A DNA stretch of 64,000 bases from Mycobacterium sp. GA-1199 (GCF_001500045.1 NZ_LQIX01000034.1:186001-250000), one strand, 5' to 3'. Shown: positions 51,510-61,614, numbered from the stretch's first letter. Numbers and translations are program-made. The notes: generated from the sequence alone by a model not told the origin.

Positions 51510-51944
51510 ATGAAAGCCGCGCTCGTGGGCTTGGCACTCGCTTTGGTATCCGCGTTTGTCCCTGCCATCGCCCACGCCGACACTCCGTATGGCAACTTCC
51601 ATCTGGTGATCGACGGGCGATACGACTTCCACACCTGGCTGTGGGCGGTGTCGCGCTGCCCCGGCGAATGCGTGCACGTACAAGCCATCCCGCAGCCCAA
51701 TGCGAAGGCGTTCCCCTACAGCGGCGACGCGCGGTTGGTCGACGGGCGCTACACGTTGACGGTCGACGTTCCCGACGGTCTGCGGTGCGGCAACGTCTAC
51801 TACGGGCCGGTGGTCCCGACCCGCGACGTCTACTCGTGGGATGCAGTGACGCGATCGGGCACGCTCGAGTCGTCGTTCGCGACCGGGTGTGACGGCGCGC
51901 CGGGAGGAACCTTCACCTACCCGTTCAGCCTCGCACGCCTGTAG
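51510..51944 (+). CDS. Secreted protein of unknown function
   Basis: The 144-aa precursor has a signal peptide (VGLALALVSAFVPAIAHA, cleavage near residue 23) and a mature beta-rich part with LWAVSRCPGECVHVQ, RCGNVYYGP and TGCDGAPGGTFTYPF. The Cys-Cys-Trp and closing Pro-Phe pattern recalls the divergent secreted protein, so the two may be distant relatives. The ATG has a plausible upstream AGG. Function unknown. Confidence 0.82.
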   Translation: MKAALVGLALALVSAFVPAIAHADTPYGNFHLVIDGRYDFHTWLWAVSRCPGECVHVQAIPQPNAKAFPYSGDARLVDGRYTLTVDVPDGLRCGNVYYGPVVPTRDVYSWDAVTRSGTLESSFATGCDGAPGGTFTYPFSLARL

Positions 51945-52006
51945 ACGTCGCCGCGTCTCGGGAAATGGCGTGGACGTGAACGCCCGACGTCCCGTTGAAT
52001 GCCAGC

Positions 52007-52870
52007 ATGGTGAGCCAGGCCCGCAGCGGGGTGCTGATGGCGGTCGCGGCGATGCTGTCCGTGCAGACCGGCGCCGCGGTCGCGGTGATGTTGATCGACC
52101 GCATCGGTGCCGAAGGCGCGGCGTGGCTGCGTCTGGCGTGGGCGGGCGTCCTGATGCTCCTGATCGTCCGGCCGCGGCCAAGGGCCTTCACCTGGGCGAG
52201 CTTTCGCATGTGCGTGGTGCTCGGCGTGGTCACCGCGGGCATCACCCTGCTGTTCATGGCCGCGTTGGCCCGCATTCCGTTGGGCACCGCCAGCGCGATT
52301 GAATTCCTCGGCCCGCTGGGCGTCGCCGTTGCGCACGGCACCGGGCGCAATCGCCTGGTGTGGCCGGGTCTGGCCGCGGTCGGAGTCGTTCTGCTCACCC
52401 AACCGTGGGCGGGCCATGTCGACCCGGTCGGCGTCCTGTACGCGCTGGCTTCAGCTGCCTGCTGGGCGGCCTACATCCTGTTGACCCAGCGGGTCGGTGA
52501 TGAAGTGGTGGGGATGTCGGGACTGGCGGTGTCGATGCCCGTCGCAGGCATCGTGGCCACCCTGGCCGTCGGCCACCTGGTGCTGCCGCGGCTTTCGGTG
52601 GACATCCTGTTGATCGGGATCGGCTTGGCGATCCTGCTGCCCGTCGTGCCGTTCGCGCTGGAACTGCTGGCATTGCGCCGACTGACCACCGCCGCGTTCG
52701 GAACGCTGATGGCGCTCGAACCGGGCTTCGCGATGGTCATCGGCCTGCTGATCCTGCACCAGGTGCCCGAACCGCTCGGCGTGCTCGGCATGTGCTTCGT
52801 GGTGGCCGCCGGTATGGGCGCCGCGCGCACCGGGGCCCGCACACCGCCGGTCCCCGTCGAAGTGGCGTGA
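52007..52870 (+). CDS. EamA-family (RhtA-like) transporter
   Basis: The 287-aa protein has ten hydrophobic segments in two EamA halves (around 10-130 and 140-270), with GTASAIEFLGPLGVAVAHG and ACWAAYILLTQRV as family signatures. It probably exports amino acids or other metabolites. The ATG at 52007 is preferred over a TTG at 51995 that adds four residues. It stands alone between secreted proteins and the polyamine-type ABC operon. Confidence 0.86.
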   Translation: MVSQARSGVLMAVAAMLSVQTGAAVAVMLIDRIGAEGAAWLRLAWAGVLMLLIVRPRPRAFTWASFRMCVVLGVVTAGITLLFMAALARIPLGTASAIEFLGPLGVAVAHGTGRNRLVWPGLAAVGVVLLTQPWAGHVDPVGVLYALASAACWAAYILLTQRVGDEVVGMSGLAVSMPVAGIVATLAVGHLVLPRLSVDILLIGIGLAILLPVVPFALELLALRRLTTAAFGTLMALEPGFAMVIGLLILHQVPEPLGVLGMCFVVAAGMGAARTGARTPPVPVEVA

Positions 52871-52965
52871 AGCGCCGACGGGCGTGCGTAAACTGCCGAG
52901 GAATCGCGGCGTGTCGTGGGCAGACTCGCACGCTCGCGGTGAGGGGAGGAGGCGACGTAGCGTCG

Positions 52966-53811
52966 CTAGACGTCGATCCGCTTGCGTCGGTACAGCGTTC
53001 CCGCCGCCAGCAGGACGAGGCTGATTACCAGGATCGCCGTGGCGAGGACGTTGATCTGCGGCGGTACCGCGGCCTTCACCGCGGCATTGACGTACAGCGG
53101 ATAGGTCACCGTCGAACCGCTGACGAAGTAGGTGATGATGAAGTCGTCGAGCGACAACGCGAACGACAGCATGCCCGCTGCGACGATGCCCGGAACGATC
53201 AGCGGCAGCGTCACCCGAAAGAAGGTGCGCGTGGGGCTGGCGCCGAGGTCCATCGACGCGTCCTCGAGCGTCCAGTCGAAGCCGCGCACCCGTGCGCGCA
53301 CGGTCATCGCGATGAAGCTGACCTCGAATGCGATGTGCGCCAACACGATCGTCGTGTAGCCGGTGGCCCAGCCCAGGTCGAGGAACAGCACCAGCAGCGC
53401 GGCACCCATGACCACCTCGGGCGCCGTCAGCGGCAGGACGAGGAACGTGTCGACCGCGCGCTGTCCCCGCCACCGTTGCCGCACAAGGGCTATGGCCACC
53501 AACGTACCCAGTACCAACGCGACCGCGGTGGAGACCGCGGCGACGTTGATGCTCAGCTTCAGCGCCTCGGTCAGCGCGGGGTACTTGAACGGATCGGCCC
53601 AGTTGTCCAGGGTGAAACCCTGCCAGGTGTAGTTGAACTTGCCCTTGGGATCGTTGAACGAGAACAGCACGATCACGAAAATGGGCAGAAACAAATACAT
53701 CAGGACGAGCCCCGCGACGATCCGCAGCAGCCAGTCGCCCCACCGCGGCGATCCCTTGACTCTTTTGGCCGGCGTGAGGCTGGTCGCCGCTTCCATCGCC
53801 TGGACGGTCAT
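52966..53811 (-). CDS. potC: ABC transporter permease, spermidine/putrescine type (PotC)
   Basis: The 281-aa inner-membrane protein has six segments and the EAA loop EDASMDLGASPTRTFFRVTL that contacts the ATPase. FNDPKGKFNYTWQGFTLDNW after the first segment is typical of PotC. It overlaps potB by 4 bp and is last in the potA-D-B-C unit. It forms the channel with PotB. Confidence 0.9.
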   Translation of the reverse strand: MTVQAMEAATSLTPAKRVKGSPRWGDWLLRIVAGLVLMYLFLPIFVIVLFSFNDPKGKFNYTWQGFTLDNWADPFKYPALTEALKLSINVAAVSTAVALVLGTLVAIALVRQRWRGQRAVDTFLVLPLTAPEVVMGAALLVLFLDLGWATGYTTIVLAHIAFEVSFIAMTVRARVRGFDWTLEDASMDLGASPTRTFFRVTLPLIVPGIVAAGMLSFALSLDDFIITYFVSGSTVTYPLYVNAAVKAAVPPQINVLATAILVISLVLLAAGTLYRRKRIDV

Positions 53812-54683
53812 ACGAGTTCCTCCGTGCCCAACGCCCGGGTGTAGAGCAGGACACCCACCAGGATGATGCCCATCAGCACCATGCTCAGCGCCGCCGCGGC
53901 CGGATAGTCCTTGACGACCAGGAACTGCTGCTGAATCACGTTGCCGATCATCGTCGTTTGGGTGCTGCCCAGATACTCGGCGTTGATGAAGTCACCCGCG
54001 GCCGGGATGAAGACCAGCAGGCTGCCGGCCAGCAGGCCGGGAAGCGACAGCGGCAGGATGACCTTGGTGAAGCTGCGGGTGTTCGACGAGTACAGGTCCT
54101 TGGAGGCTTCGATCAGCCGCGGATCGATCTTCTCCAGGCTGACATACAGCGGCAGGATCATGAAGATGATCCAGTTGTAGGTGAGGCCGCCGATGACCGC
54201 CCAGCTCGTCGACAACAGCCGCCCGTCGGCCGGCAACAGCCCGATCGCGCCCAGCGCCTCGACCACCCAACCGTTGTCGGCCAGAATGGTTTTCCACGCG
54301 ATCGTGCGGATCAGGAACGTCACGAAGAACGGCAGGATCACCAGGCCCAGGATGAGGTTCTTGAAACGCCCGGCCTTGAACGCGATCACATACGCCAGGG
54401 GAAACGACAATAGGATGCACAGCACCGTCGCGGTGGTGGCGTAACCGAACGACCGCAGTATCTGCTCCTGATACTTGCTGAACGCCTCGGCGTAGTTTCC
54501 GAAGTCCCATGAGAATGTCAGTGTCGGAAGGAAAATGGAGCCGCTGGTCGTCGACAGCGACATCCGCGCCAGGGAGATGAACGGGACGACGAAGAACACC
54601 GCGAGGTACACCATCGCGGGCAGGATCATCAGATACGGGGCGATCCTGCTGCGCTGTCGGCCGCTACTGGCGACTCCTGCCAT
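53808..54683 (-). CDS. potB: ABC transporter permease, spermidine/putrescine type (PotB)
   Basis: The 291-aa permease has PYLMILPAMVYLAVFFVVPF at the N-terminus and the EAA-type loop DPRLIEASKDLYSSNTRSF. About six hydrophobic segments are visible. It overlaps potC and follows the substrate-binding gene by 3 bp. It should pair with PotC in polyamine-like uptake. Confidence 0.9.
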   Translation of the reverse strand: MAGVASSGRQRSRIAPYLMILPAMVYLAVFFVVPFISLARMSLSTTSGSIFLPTLTFSWDFGNYAEAFSKYQEQILRSFGYATTATVLCILLSFPLAYVIAFKAGRFKNLILGLVILPFFVTFLIRTIAWKTILADNGWVVEALGAIGLLPADGRLLSTSWAVIGGLTYNWIIFMILPLYVSLEKIDPRLIEASKDLYSSNTRSFTKVILPLSLPGLLAGSLLVFIPAAGDFINAEYLGSTQTTMIGNVIQQQFLVVKDYPAAAALSMVLMGIILVGVLLYTRALGTEELV

Positions 54684-54686
54684 GCA

Positions 54687-55865
54687 TCAACCGCCGGTGA
54701 CTTCGGCGTACATCGAGGCGTACTGCTGCTTCTGCTCGTCCTCGAGCGGAGCCCAGGCCGTGATCCGGTCGAGGGTGGATTGGGGAGGATTGATCAGCTC
54801 GTTCTTGCCCAGATTCGGATCGATCTGGTCGAGTTCGGCGGTCATGTCCGAGAGGACCGGAACGAACTGTGTGAAGGCGATGAGCTTGGCGTAGTTGGCC
54901 CGGTCGTAGACGAAGTCGATCCACGCCTCGGCGGCCTTCTGGTTCTGCGTGGTGTAGGGGATCACCATGACGTCGAGGAAGTCGGTGCCGCCGGATTCGG
55001 GAACCACGAACTGCAAGTCGGGGTTGTCGGCCTGCAACTGCACGACGTCGCCCGAATAGGCTTGCGCGATCACGACATTGCCCGCCGCCAGGTCGTCGGC
55101 GTAGTCGTTGCCGGTGAACCGGCGGATCTGACCGCGGTCGTTCTGTTCGCGGACGAGGTCCACCGCCTTGCGCACCGATTCGGTGCTCGGCGAGGCAGGG
55201 TCCCCGCCCTGGGACTGCATGACCATGCCCAGGCCGTCCTGGAAGTCCGAGAGCATACTGACGCGGCCCTTGAACGCCGGGTCCCACAGGTCGTCGATCT
55301 TGGTGATGTCGCGGCCGGTGGCGGCGCGGTTGTAGGCGAGGCCGACCATGCCGGTCATGTAGGGCGCGCTCCACTTGCGGCCCGGGTCCATCTGTGCGTC
55401 GAGCAGGTCGGGTCGCAGGTTCTTCTTGTTGGGAATGCCGTCCTCGCTGAAGTCGTTGACCCAGTTCAGCTTTCGGATCTGCGAGGCCATGAACGCGGTC
55501 GGCACCACGAGGTCGGTGCCGATGTCCTGTTTGCGCGACAACGGTTCCTTGACCTTGGCGAACCACTCCTCGTTGTCGTTGAAGTCCTCCTTGTAGTCGA
55601 CGGTGATACCCGACGCCTGCTGGAAGGCGGCAATGAACCCCTCGGCCATGTAGAGCGGCCAATTCGAGATCCGCAGTGTGCCGCTCGCCGGCCCGCCTTC
55701 CTGAGTCGTGGTACCGGAGGTGCCGCTGTCTGATCCGCATGCCGCCAGGAACGACGGGCCGAGGACCACGGCGGCGGCCGCAGCGGCGCCTCCGCCGATG
55801 AAGCGGCGGCGCGACGTGCGGTTGGCGGCGAAGCGGGCGAGGCGGGGATCCATCTCATGGGGCAT
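54687..55865 (-). CDS. potD: Tat-exported lipoprotein, polyamine-type substrate-binding protein (PotD)
   Basis: The 392-aa binding protein has a Tat-type signal with SRRRFIGGGAAAAAAVVLG and a lipobox LAAC at about residue 43, followed by a Ser/Gly/Thr linker. The mature part is an extracellular-solute-binding family 1/PotD-like bilobal protein (LRISNWPLYMAEGFIAAFQQ start). The ATG at 55865 is used; a second Met four residues on is possible. It delivers spermidine, putrescine or a similar cation to PotBC; the ligand is inferred. Confidence 0.9.
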   Translation of the reverse strand: MPHEMDPRLARFAANRTSRRRFIGGGAAAAAAVVLGPSFLAACGSDSGTSGTTTQEGGPASGTLRISNWPLYMAEGFIAAFQQASGITVDYKEDFNDNEEWFAKVKEPLSRKQDIGTDLVVPTAFMASQIRKLNWVNDFSEDGIPNKKNLRPDLLDAQMDPGRKWSAPYMTGMVGLAYNRAATGRDITKIDDLWDPAFKGRVSMLSDFQDGLGMVMQSQGGDPASPSTESVRKAVDLVREQNDRGQIRRFTGNDYADDLAAGNVVIAQAYSGDVVQLQADNPDLQFVVPESGGTDFLDVMVIPYTTQNQKAAEAWIDFVYDRANYAKLIAFTQFVPVLSDMTAELDQIDPNLGKNELINPPQSTLDRITAWAPLEDEQKQQYASMYAEVTGG

Positions 55866-55956
55866 GGCGGGCTGTGCCTTTCGTCGGAGGGAGGGGAGGG
55901 GCCGACAACTTCCGAGTCGCCACTCGGGGCGGTGCCGGATCGCCAGGGGTGACGAT

Positions 55957-57153
<1,197 letters not shown>

Positions 57154-57160
57154 TGCGGGT

Positions 57161-57168
57161 CCTCCTCC
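57161..57168 (-). promoter_or_regulatory. Strong ribosome site deciding a CTG start for potA
   Basis: Read on the minus strand, GGAGGAGG then ACCCGCA then CTG gives an ideal 7-base spacing. This is the reason for choosing the non-canonical start. Confidence 0.6.
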
Positions 57169-57440
57169 GGACAGCCCCCCGAGCTGTGGGTAAACAATCG
57201 CGGATCGAGCGGTCGTTCGCAAGCGATTCCGCAGGGAATTTACATATTCACAATGGAATCCTTCGTCTGGCGTGACCACGGACACCAAATTCGCTGCCGT
57301 CGGGCAGTCGTCGACCTGGCGCGTGGACCGCAGCCGGCGCCGTCGCTGAACCGGTGTCTGGATCAGTTTCGCAGCCCGCCCCGCCATGATCGGGCGAAAC
57401 GCCGTTTACCTGCCCCGCTTCGTGGGGTACGGCACTAGTC

Positions 57441-57869
57441 ATGGCAGCAGTGGACGTTTCGGTGTCGTCGGACCTGAGCCCGCACAAGGCGTGGGAGCTG
57501 GCCTCGGACCTGAGCCGGTTCGACGAGTGGCTGACGATCTTCGGTGGGTGGCGCAGTGAGGTGCCCTCCGAGATCGAGGTCGGGACATGCGTGTCGTCGC
57601 TGATCAAGGTCAAGGGATTCCGCAACACCATCCACTGGCAGGTCACGCGCTACGACGAGCCCAAGGTCGTCGAGATGGTCGGCCGCGGCCGCCCGGGCAT
57701 CCGAATCGGGTTGACGCTGTGCGTCCGCGCGGACAACCCGGGCTCGACGTTCCAGGTGGTCGCCGACCTTTCCGGCGGGCTGTTGAACACGCGCATCGGC
57801 AATTTGGTGGCCAAGGTGATCGAATCCGACGTGCGCAAGTCGGTCAGCAATCTGGCCGCGCTGCACTGA
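57441..57869 (+). CDS. SRPBCC-family protein resembling the Rv0910-type toxin
   Basis: The 142-aa START-like protein has ASDLSRFDEWLTIFGGWRSE, VGTCVSSLIKVKGFRNTI and an Arg-rich end RADNPGSTF...SDVRKSVSNLAAL. It resembles the mycobacterial Rv0910 family (described as a toxin of a type II toxin-antitoxin pair) as well as polyketide cyclase/dehydrase-like binders. No antitoxin-sized gene is adjacent, so toxin function is doubtful. It is convergent with the MFS transporter gene. Confidence 0.82.
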   Translation: MAAVDVSVSSDLSPHKAWELASDLSRFDEWLTIFGGWRSEVPSEIEVGTCVSSLIKVKGFRNTIHWQVTRYDEPKVVEMVGRGRPGIRIGLTLCVRADNPGSTFQVVADLSGGLLNTRIGNLVAKVIESDVRKSVSNLAALH

Positions 57870-57894
57870 CCAACGGCATCGCCGGCTGGCGGGG

Positions 57895-59430
57895 TCAGCC
57901 CCACTCGTGGTTCATGGCACGCGTTTCGTAGCGCGCCTCCACGGAATCCATCGGCCGTGACGACGGACGCGACACGGCGATCAGCACCAGCGCGAGCGTC
58001 GACGTGATCGCCCCGCCCAGAAATATCGCGACGAAGCTGTTCTCCATCGGCACGCCCGTTCCGGGCACCGAGCGGCTGAGCAGCATGGCGACCACCGCTG
58101 CCGCGATCGAACTGCCGATTGTGCGTGCTATCGCGTTCATGCCCGTTGCCACGCCGGTTTCGCCGGCGTCCACCTCGCTGACGACCAGCGCGGGCAGCGC
58201 GCCGTAGCCCAGGCTGATGTAGGCGTTGGCGAGGATGCTCGCGACGATGATCTGCCAGGTGTGCGAGTGCACCAACGCGACGAACAGGAATCCGGCGATG
58301 CCGGCGATCGCCGCCACGAGGAGCACCGGTCGAGCGCCGAAGCGGTCGATGAACCTTCCGCTGACCAACGCAACGATGAAGCCGGTGAACGCGCCGGGAA
58401 GCAGATAGACCACGCTGGCTTCCAGCACGGTCGCGCCGAAGCCGTAACCCGCTGCCTCGCGCGGGATTTGAACGAAGAGCGTCAACCCGAGGAACGCGAA
58501 GTACAGCCCCATGCCGACGAAGATCGTCGCGACGTTGGTGAGCAGGATCGGTCGCCGGGTGAGCATCGACGTCGATACCAGCGGTCGGCTGATGTGACGC
58601 TCCCACCACCACCAGCCGGCCAGCACCGCCACTGCACCCAGAACGCAGCCCAGGGTGGCAGGCGATGCCCAGCCCCACGTCTGGCCCTGGCTGATCGCCA
58701 ACAGCAGCGCCGACAGTCCCACCGCCAAGCCAACCGCTCCCAGCCAGTCGATCGATCCGGCGACGTGGCGCGGCCGTCGTGGCACCACCAGGAGCACGAT
58801 CGCGATCACGGCCACGGTGAACGCGGTCGTCAACCAGAACACCCGGTGATAGCCGGCGTCGCCGGTCATCAACAGTCCGACCACGACGAGTCCGGTTCCG
58901 CCGCCGAATCCCAGCGTCCCCGACAGCACCGCCATCGCCGACATCAGACGATCGGGGGGCAGCTCCTCGCGCAGGATCGCGATGCTGATCGGGTAGAGCG
59001 CGAACGAGGCGGCCTGAAGCACGCGGGCGACGATGAGCAGTTGCAGAGACGACGTCATGGCCGCCAGCAGTGATCCGGCCAGCACGACGACGAGCACGCC
59101 GAGCAGGACCCGGTGCTTGCTGTGGAGGTCGGCGAGCCGGCCCAGTAGCGGCGTGGCCGCGACGGCGGCCAGCAGGTTGGCGGTGACCGCCCAGCTCACG
59201 CCGACGATGGACGCGTCGAGTTGGTCGGCGATGATGCCGAGCACCGGGACGACGGCGGTCTGCAGCACCGCGACGGTGAGCACCACGATGGACAACCCGG
59301 CGACCAGTAGGCGAGGGGAGCGCTCTCGACCGATCGTGGGCGACTGCGCCGCGCCGGTCCCGACCACAACCGCTCCGATCCTTAGATGACCTTCCGTTTC
59401 GTCGATTATGTCTGCGCGTTCCTCGGGCAC
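57895..59430 (-). CDS. MFS drug/metabolite efflux transporter (DHA2-like)
   Basis: The 511-aa transporter has about 14 hydrophobic segments and the MFS motif LLGRLADLHSKHRVLLGVLV after the second segment. It also has VSWAVTANLLAAVAATPLLG, typical for 14-TM drug:H+ antiporters. The hydrophilic N-terminus is ~40 residues. It lies 27 bp downstream of the alpha/beta hydrolase on the same strand, so the two may be co-transcribed; no regulator is directly next to it. Confidence 0.88.
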   Translation of the reverse strand: MPEERADIIDETEGHLRIGAVVVGTGAAQSPTIGRERSPRLLVAGLSIVVLTVAVLQTAVVPVLGIIADQLDASIVGVSWAVTANLLAAVAATPLLGRLADLHSKHRVLLGVLVVVLAGSLLAAMTSSLQLLIVARVLQAASFALYPISIAILREELPPDRLMSAMAVLSGTLGFGGGTGLVVVGLLMTGDAGYHRVFWLTTAFTVAVIAIVLLVVPRRPRHVAGSIDWLGAVGLAVGLSALLLAISQGQTWGWASPATLGCVLGAVAVLAGWWWWERHISRPLVSTSMLTRRPILLTNVATIFVGMGLYFAFLGLTLFVQIPREAAGYGFGATVLEASVVYLLPGAFTGFIVALVSGRFIDRFGARPVLLVAAIAGIAGFLFVALVHSHTWQIIVASILANAYISLGYGALPALVVSEVDAGETGVATGMNAIARTIGSSIAAAVVAMLLSRSVPGTGVPMENSFVAIFLGGAITSTLALVLIAVSRPSSRPMDSVEARYETRAMNHEWG

Positions 59431-59457
59431 CCGTACCGGGCGGTGCAGGCGTCGCGG

Positions 59458-60324
59458 CTACGGTTCGCTGTGGACGACGGGTTGGGCCGTGGTGCTGATG
59501 AAATCGTCGAGCAGATCCACCACGTCGTTCGGCCGTTCGACGTGGGCGAAGTGCCCGACACCCTCGAGCACTTCCACCCGGCATTCGGGGCGCGCTTCGT
59601 GCGCCGCGTAGGCATGGGCGACGGGGATGATCCGGTCTTCGTCGCCCCAGATGGCCATGATCGGCAGCTCGTTGGCCACGTGCAGACGGTTCAATGCGCT
59701 CACCGCCTGGCCGCGGTAGTCGACGACCGAGCGCAGGGTGCGAAGGAACGCATGGCGCGTCTGGGCGTCCGCCAGCGAGGAATAGGCACTCCACATCTCC
59801 GCCCCGCGTGGCGACTGGATGCCGGCCGTGCGGAACCAACCGCGCAGCTTGTTGCCGACCGTGAGAACCGGTGGGGGTGCGATGGCGGGCAGGATGAACT
59901 CCGCTCCCGGCGCGGACAGCAGGCGAAGCGTCCAGCCGACGTCGGGGCCCAGGCCGCCGCTGCTGATCAGTACGAGGCGCTGGCAGTAGTCGGGGTGCTG
60001 GTAGACGAACTGCATGGCCACCCCGCCGCCGAGCGATTGGCCGACGATGGTGGCCTTCGAGACGCCGAGTTCGTCGAGCAGGTCGCGCAGCCACACCGCG
60101 AATGCGCCCAGCGAGTAGTCGCCGCGGGGTTTGTCCGATTGGCCGTGCCCCAACAGGTCGGGCGCGATCACGCGGTACCGCCGCGACAGCTGCGGGATCA
60201 CCGCCCGCCACGTCTCCGAACTTCCGGCCATCCCGTGGATCAGCAGCAGGACTTCCGCGCCGCTGCCGACGTCTCGGTAGGCGACGCGATCGCCGTGCAA
60301 CTCCAGATAGTCCATCTCGGTCAT
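59458..60324 (-). CDS. Alpha/beta hydrolase
   Basis: The 288-aa cytosolic hydrolase has LLIHGMAGSSETWRAVIPQL (oxyanion loop), the nucleophile elbow IVGQSLGGGVAMQFVYQHP, the acid in MAIWGDEDRIIPVAHA and the catalytic His in EGVGHFAHVERPNDVV. The ATG at 60324 has AAGGGA upstream. It is in one direction with the MFS transporter, and downstream of a MerR-type regulator gene on the same strand. Substrate unknown. Confidence 0.88.
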   Translation of the reverse strand: MTEMDYLELHGDRVAYRDVGSGAEVLLLIHGMAGSSETWRAVIPQLSRRYRVIAPDLLGHGQSDKPRGDYSLGAFAVWLRDLLDELGVSKATIVGQSLGGGVAMQFVYQHPDYCQRLVLISSGGLGPDVGWTLRLLSAPGAEFILPAIAPPPVLTVGNKLRGWFRTAGIQSPRGAEMWSAYSSLADAQTRHAFLRTLRSVVDYRGQAVSALNRLHVANELPIMAIWGDEDRIIPVAHAYAAHEARPECRVEVLEGVGHFAHVERPNDVVDLLDDFISTTAQPVVHSEP

Positions 60325-60386
60325 GAGCGTGGTCCCTTCCGGTAGGCATCTATACCCGGATCGGGACGCACATATCGCTCGGACGG

Positions 60387-60815
60387 TCAGGGATCGGCGT
60401 GTTCGGCGGCGAGTTGTTCGACCGATACGCCGTCCACCAGCCGGTCCAACGCATTGGTCATCGTCGGGCATTCGCGGGCGGGGTGCTCGGAGGGGCAGTG
60501 CAGCGCGTGCGTGAGGAACTGCTGGGCTCCGCGCGCCTGCGCGATCACGTCGTCGAGCTGGCTGATCTGCCGGCGCACGAGTTCGCGCCACTGCGGACTG
60601 GGCGCATCCAGGACGGCCGCAGCGGTGTCGAGCGGCAATCCCAACTTGTTGAAGATCTTCAACAGTGCCAGGCGGCGCAGTTCGTCGGCTCCGTACATGC
60701 GACGCCCAGCCTGCCGATTCGGGGGACGAACCAGGCCGCGTTCGTCGTAGTAGCGCAGCGTCGACGGCGCCATCTGCAACCGGGCGGCGGCCTCGCCGAT
60801 GGGGATCGCGTCCAT
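60387..60815 (-). CDS. MerR-family transcriptional regulator
   Basis: The 142-aa MerR-type protein has the N-terminal winged HTH (IPIGEAAARLQMAPSTLRYY DERGLVRPP), the wing GRRMYGADELRRL, and a coiled-coil dimerisation helix (~75-120). The C-terminal part has Cys residues in HALHCPSEHPARECP, spaced as in metal- or redox-sensing members; whether they sense anything is unknown. The start ATG (60815) lies 12 bp from a perfect inverted repeat in the gap to the divergent methyltransferase. It probably controls itself and that gene. Confidence 0.92.
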   Translation of the reverse strand: MDAIPIGEAAARLQMAPSTLRYYDERGLVRPPNRQAGRRMYGADELRRLALLKIFNKLGLPLDTAAAVLDAPSPQWRELVRRQISQLDDVIAQARGAQQFLTHALHCPSEHPARECPTMTNALDRLVDGVSVEQLAAEHADP

Positions 60816-60823
60816 GCCGCCAT

Positions 60824-60855
60824 TTGACTTCAAGCCGACTTGAAGCGGCAAGCTT
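60824..60855 (+). promoter_or_regulatory. MerR-type promoter/operator for the methyltransferase
   Basis: TTGACT (60824-60829) and AAGCTT (60850-60855) are 20 bases apart, the over-long spacing of MerR-controlled promoters. Between them CTTCAAG (60828-60834) is inverted perfectly as CTTGAAG (60839-60845), 4-base centre. The -10 box ends 6 bases before the ATG at 60862, so the mRNA may be leaderless. Confidence 0.65.
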
Positions 60856-60861
60856 GTGATC

Positions 60862-61476
60862 ATGACCGCAGCCGAGAACCTGCCCGTCAACCATCACGCC
60901 GACCATCCCGGTTTCTCCGGCCCGATGGGTGCGCTGGTCGGGCTGGTGTTGATGCTCATGGGGCGGCCGAGCGCGCGTCTTGCAGCGGACCTCACTGAGG
61001 TGTCGGCCGCGGACACCGTGGTCGACATCGGGTGCGGTCCCGGTTCTGCGGTCCGCGAGGCCGTCCGCCGCGGTGCGGTCGCGACGGGGGTTGATCCGGC
61101 GCCGGTGATGCTCCGGCTCGCCCGCATGTTCACACCCGACGGTTCTGTCGCGTGGACGACGGGAACCGCCGAGAGCGTGCCGCTGTCCGACCGGTCGGCG
61201 ACGGTGGTGTGGTCGCTGGCGACCGTGCACCACTGGCAGGACGTGGACGCAGGTCTGAACGAGGCATCGCGGCTGCTGGTCCCCGGTGGCCGCCTGCTCG
61301 CCGTCGAACGACAGACAAAACCGGGTGCGACGGGCCTGGCCAGCCACGGGTGGACGCGCCGGCAGGCCGAAGCGTTCGCGGAGCTGTGCCGTTCGGCGGG
61401 TTTCGTGGACGTGACGATCGGCGGGCACAAAGCGGGGCGGCGCGACGTGTGGGCCGTCAGGGCCGTTCGTCCCTGA
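60862..61476 (+). CDS. SAM-dependent methyltransferase
   Basis: The 204-aa class I methyltransferase has VVDIGCGPGSAVREAVRRG (SAM motif I, ~50-68), an acidic end of beta2 (GVDPAPVMLRLA), SVPLSDRSATVVWSLATVHH and LLVPGGRLLAVERQ. N-terminal residues include two hydrophobic stretches with GPMGALVGLVLMLMGRPSAR. It is divergent from merR and likely controlled by it; stress or small-molecule methylation is possible. A GTG at 60856 is an alternative start. Confidence 0.88.
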   Translation: MTAAENLPVNHHADHPGFSGPMGALVGLVLMLMGRPSARLAADLTEVSAADTVVDIGCGPGSAVREAVRRGAVATGVDPAPVMLRLARMFTPDGSVAWTTGTAESVPLSDRSATVVWSLATVHHWQDVDAGLNEASRLLVPGGRLLAVERQTKPGATGLASHGWTRRQAEAFAELCRSAGFVDVTIGGHKAGRRDVWAVRAVRP

Positions 61477-61614
61477 GCGGCCGCGGCCGACCTCCGGCGC
61501 CGAGTGTGCGTCTGCTAGACCTGAAGACTGCACGCCAGCGCACGATGGGCCTGCGGACACCTCGCCAATCGACCTAACACGTTCTCTGACAGGGCATTAC
61601 GGAAGGACTAGCGA

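Noticed and set aside
57154..57387. N-terminal extension of PotA to the ATG at 57387
   Set aside because: The extra 78 residues have no similarity to ABC ATPases, no ribosome site, and would read through the strong GGAGGAGG that points to a later start.
60351..60363. CCCGGATCGGGA upstream of the alpha/beta hydrolase as a further cluster palindrome
   Set aside because: Arm spacing is 3 bases, not 5, and the centre differs, so it is a chance GC-rich palindrome outside the cluster.
61576..61583. AACACGTT, resembling the core of a KstR (cholesterol regulator) site
   Set aside because: The core AAC-N2-GTT is present, but the flanking T and A positions of the KstR consensus do not match and it precedes an unrelated SDR. 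I saw no good KstR or KstR2 site in the steroid cluster itself.
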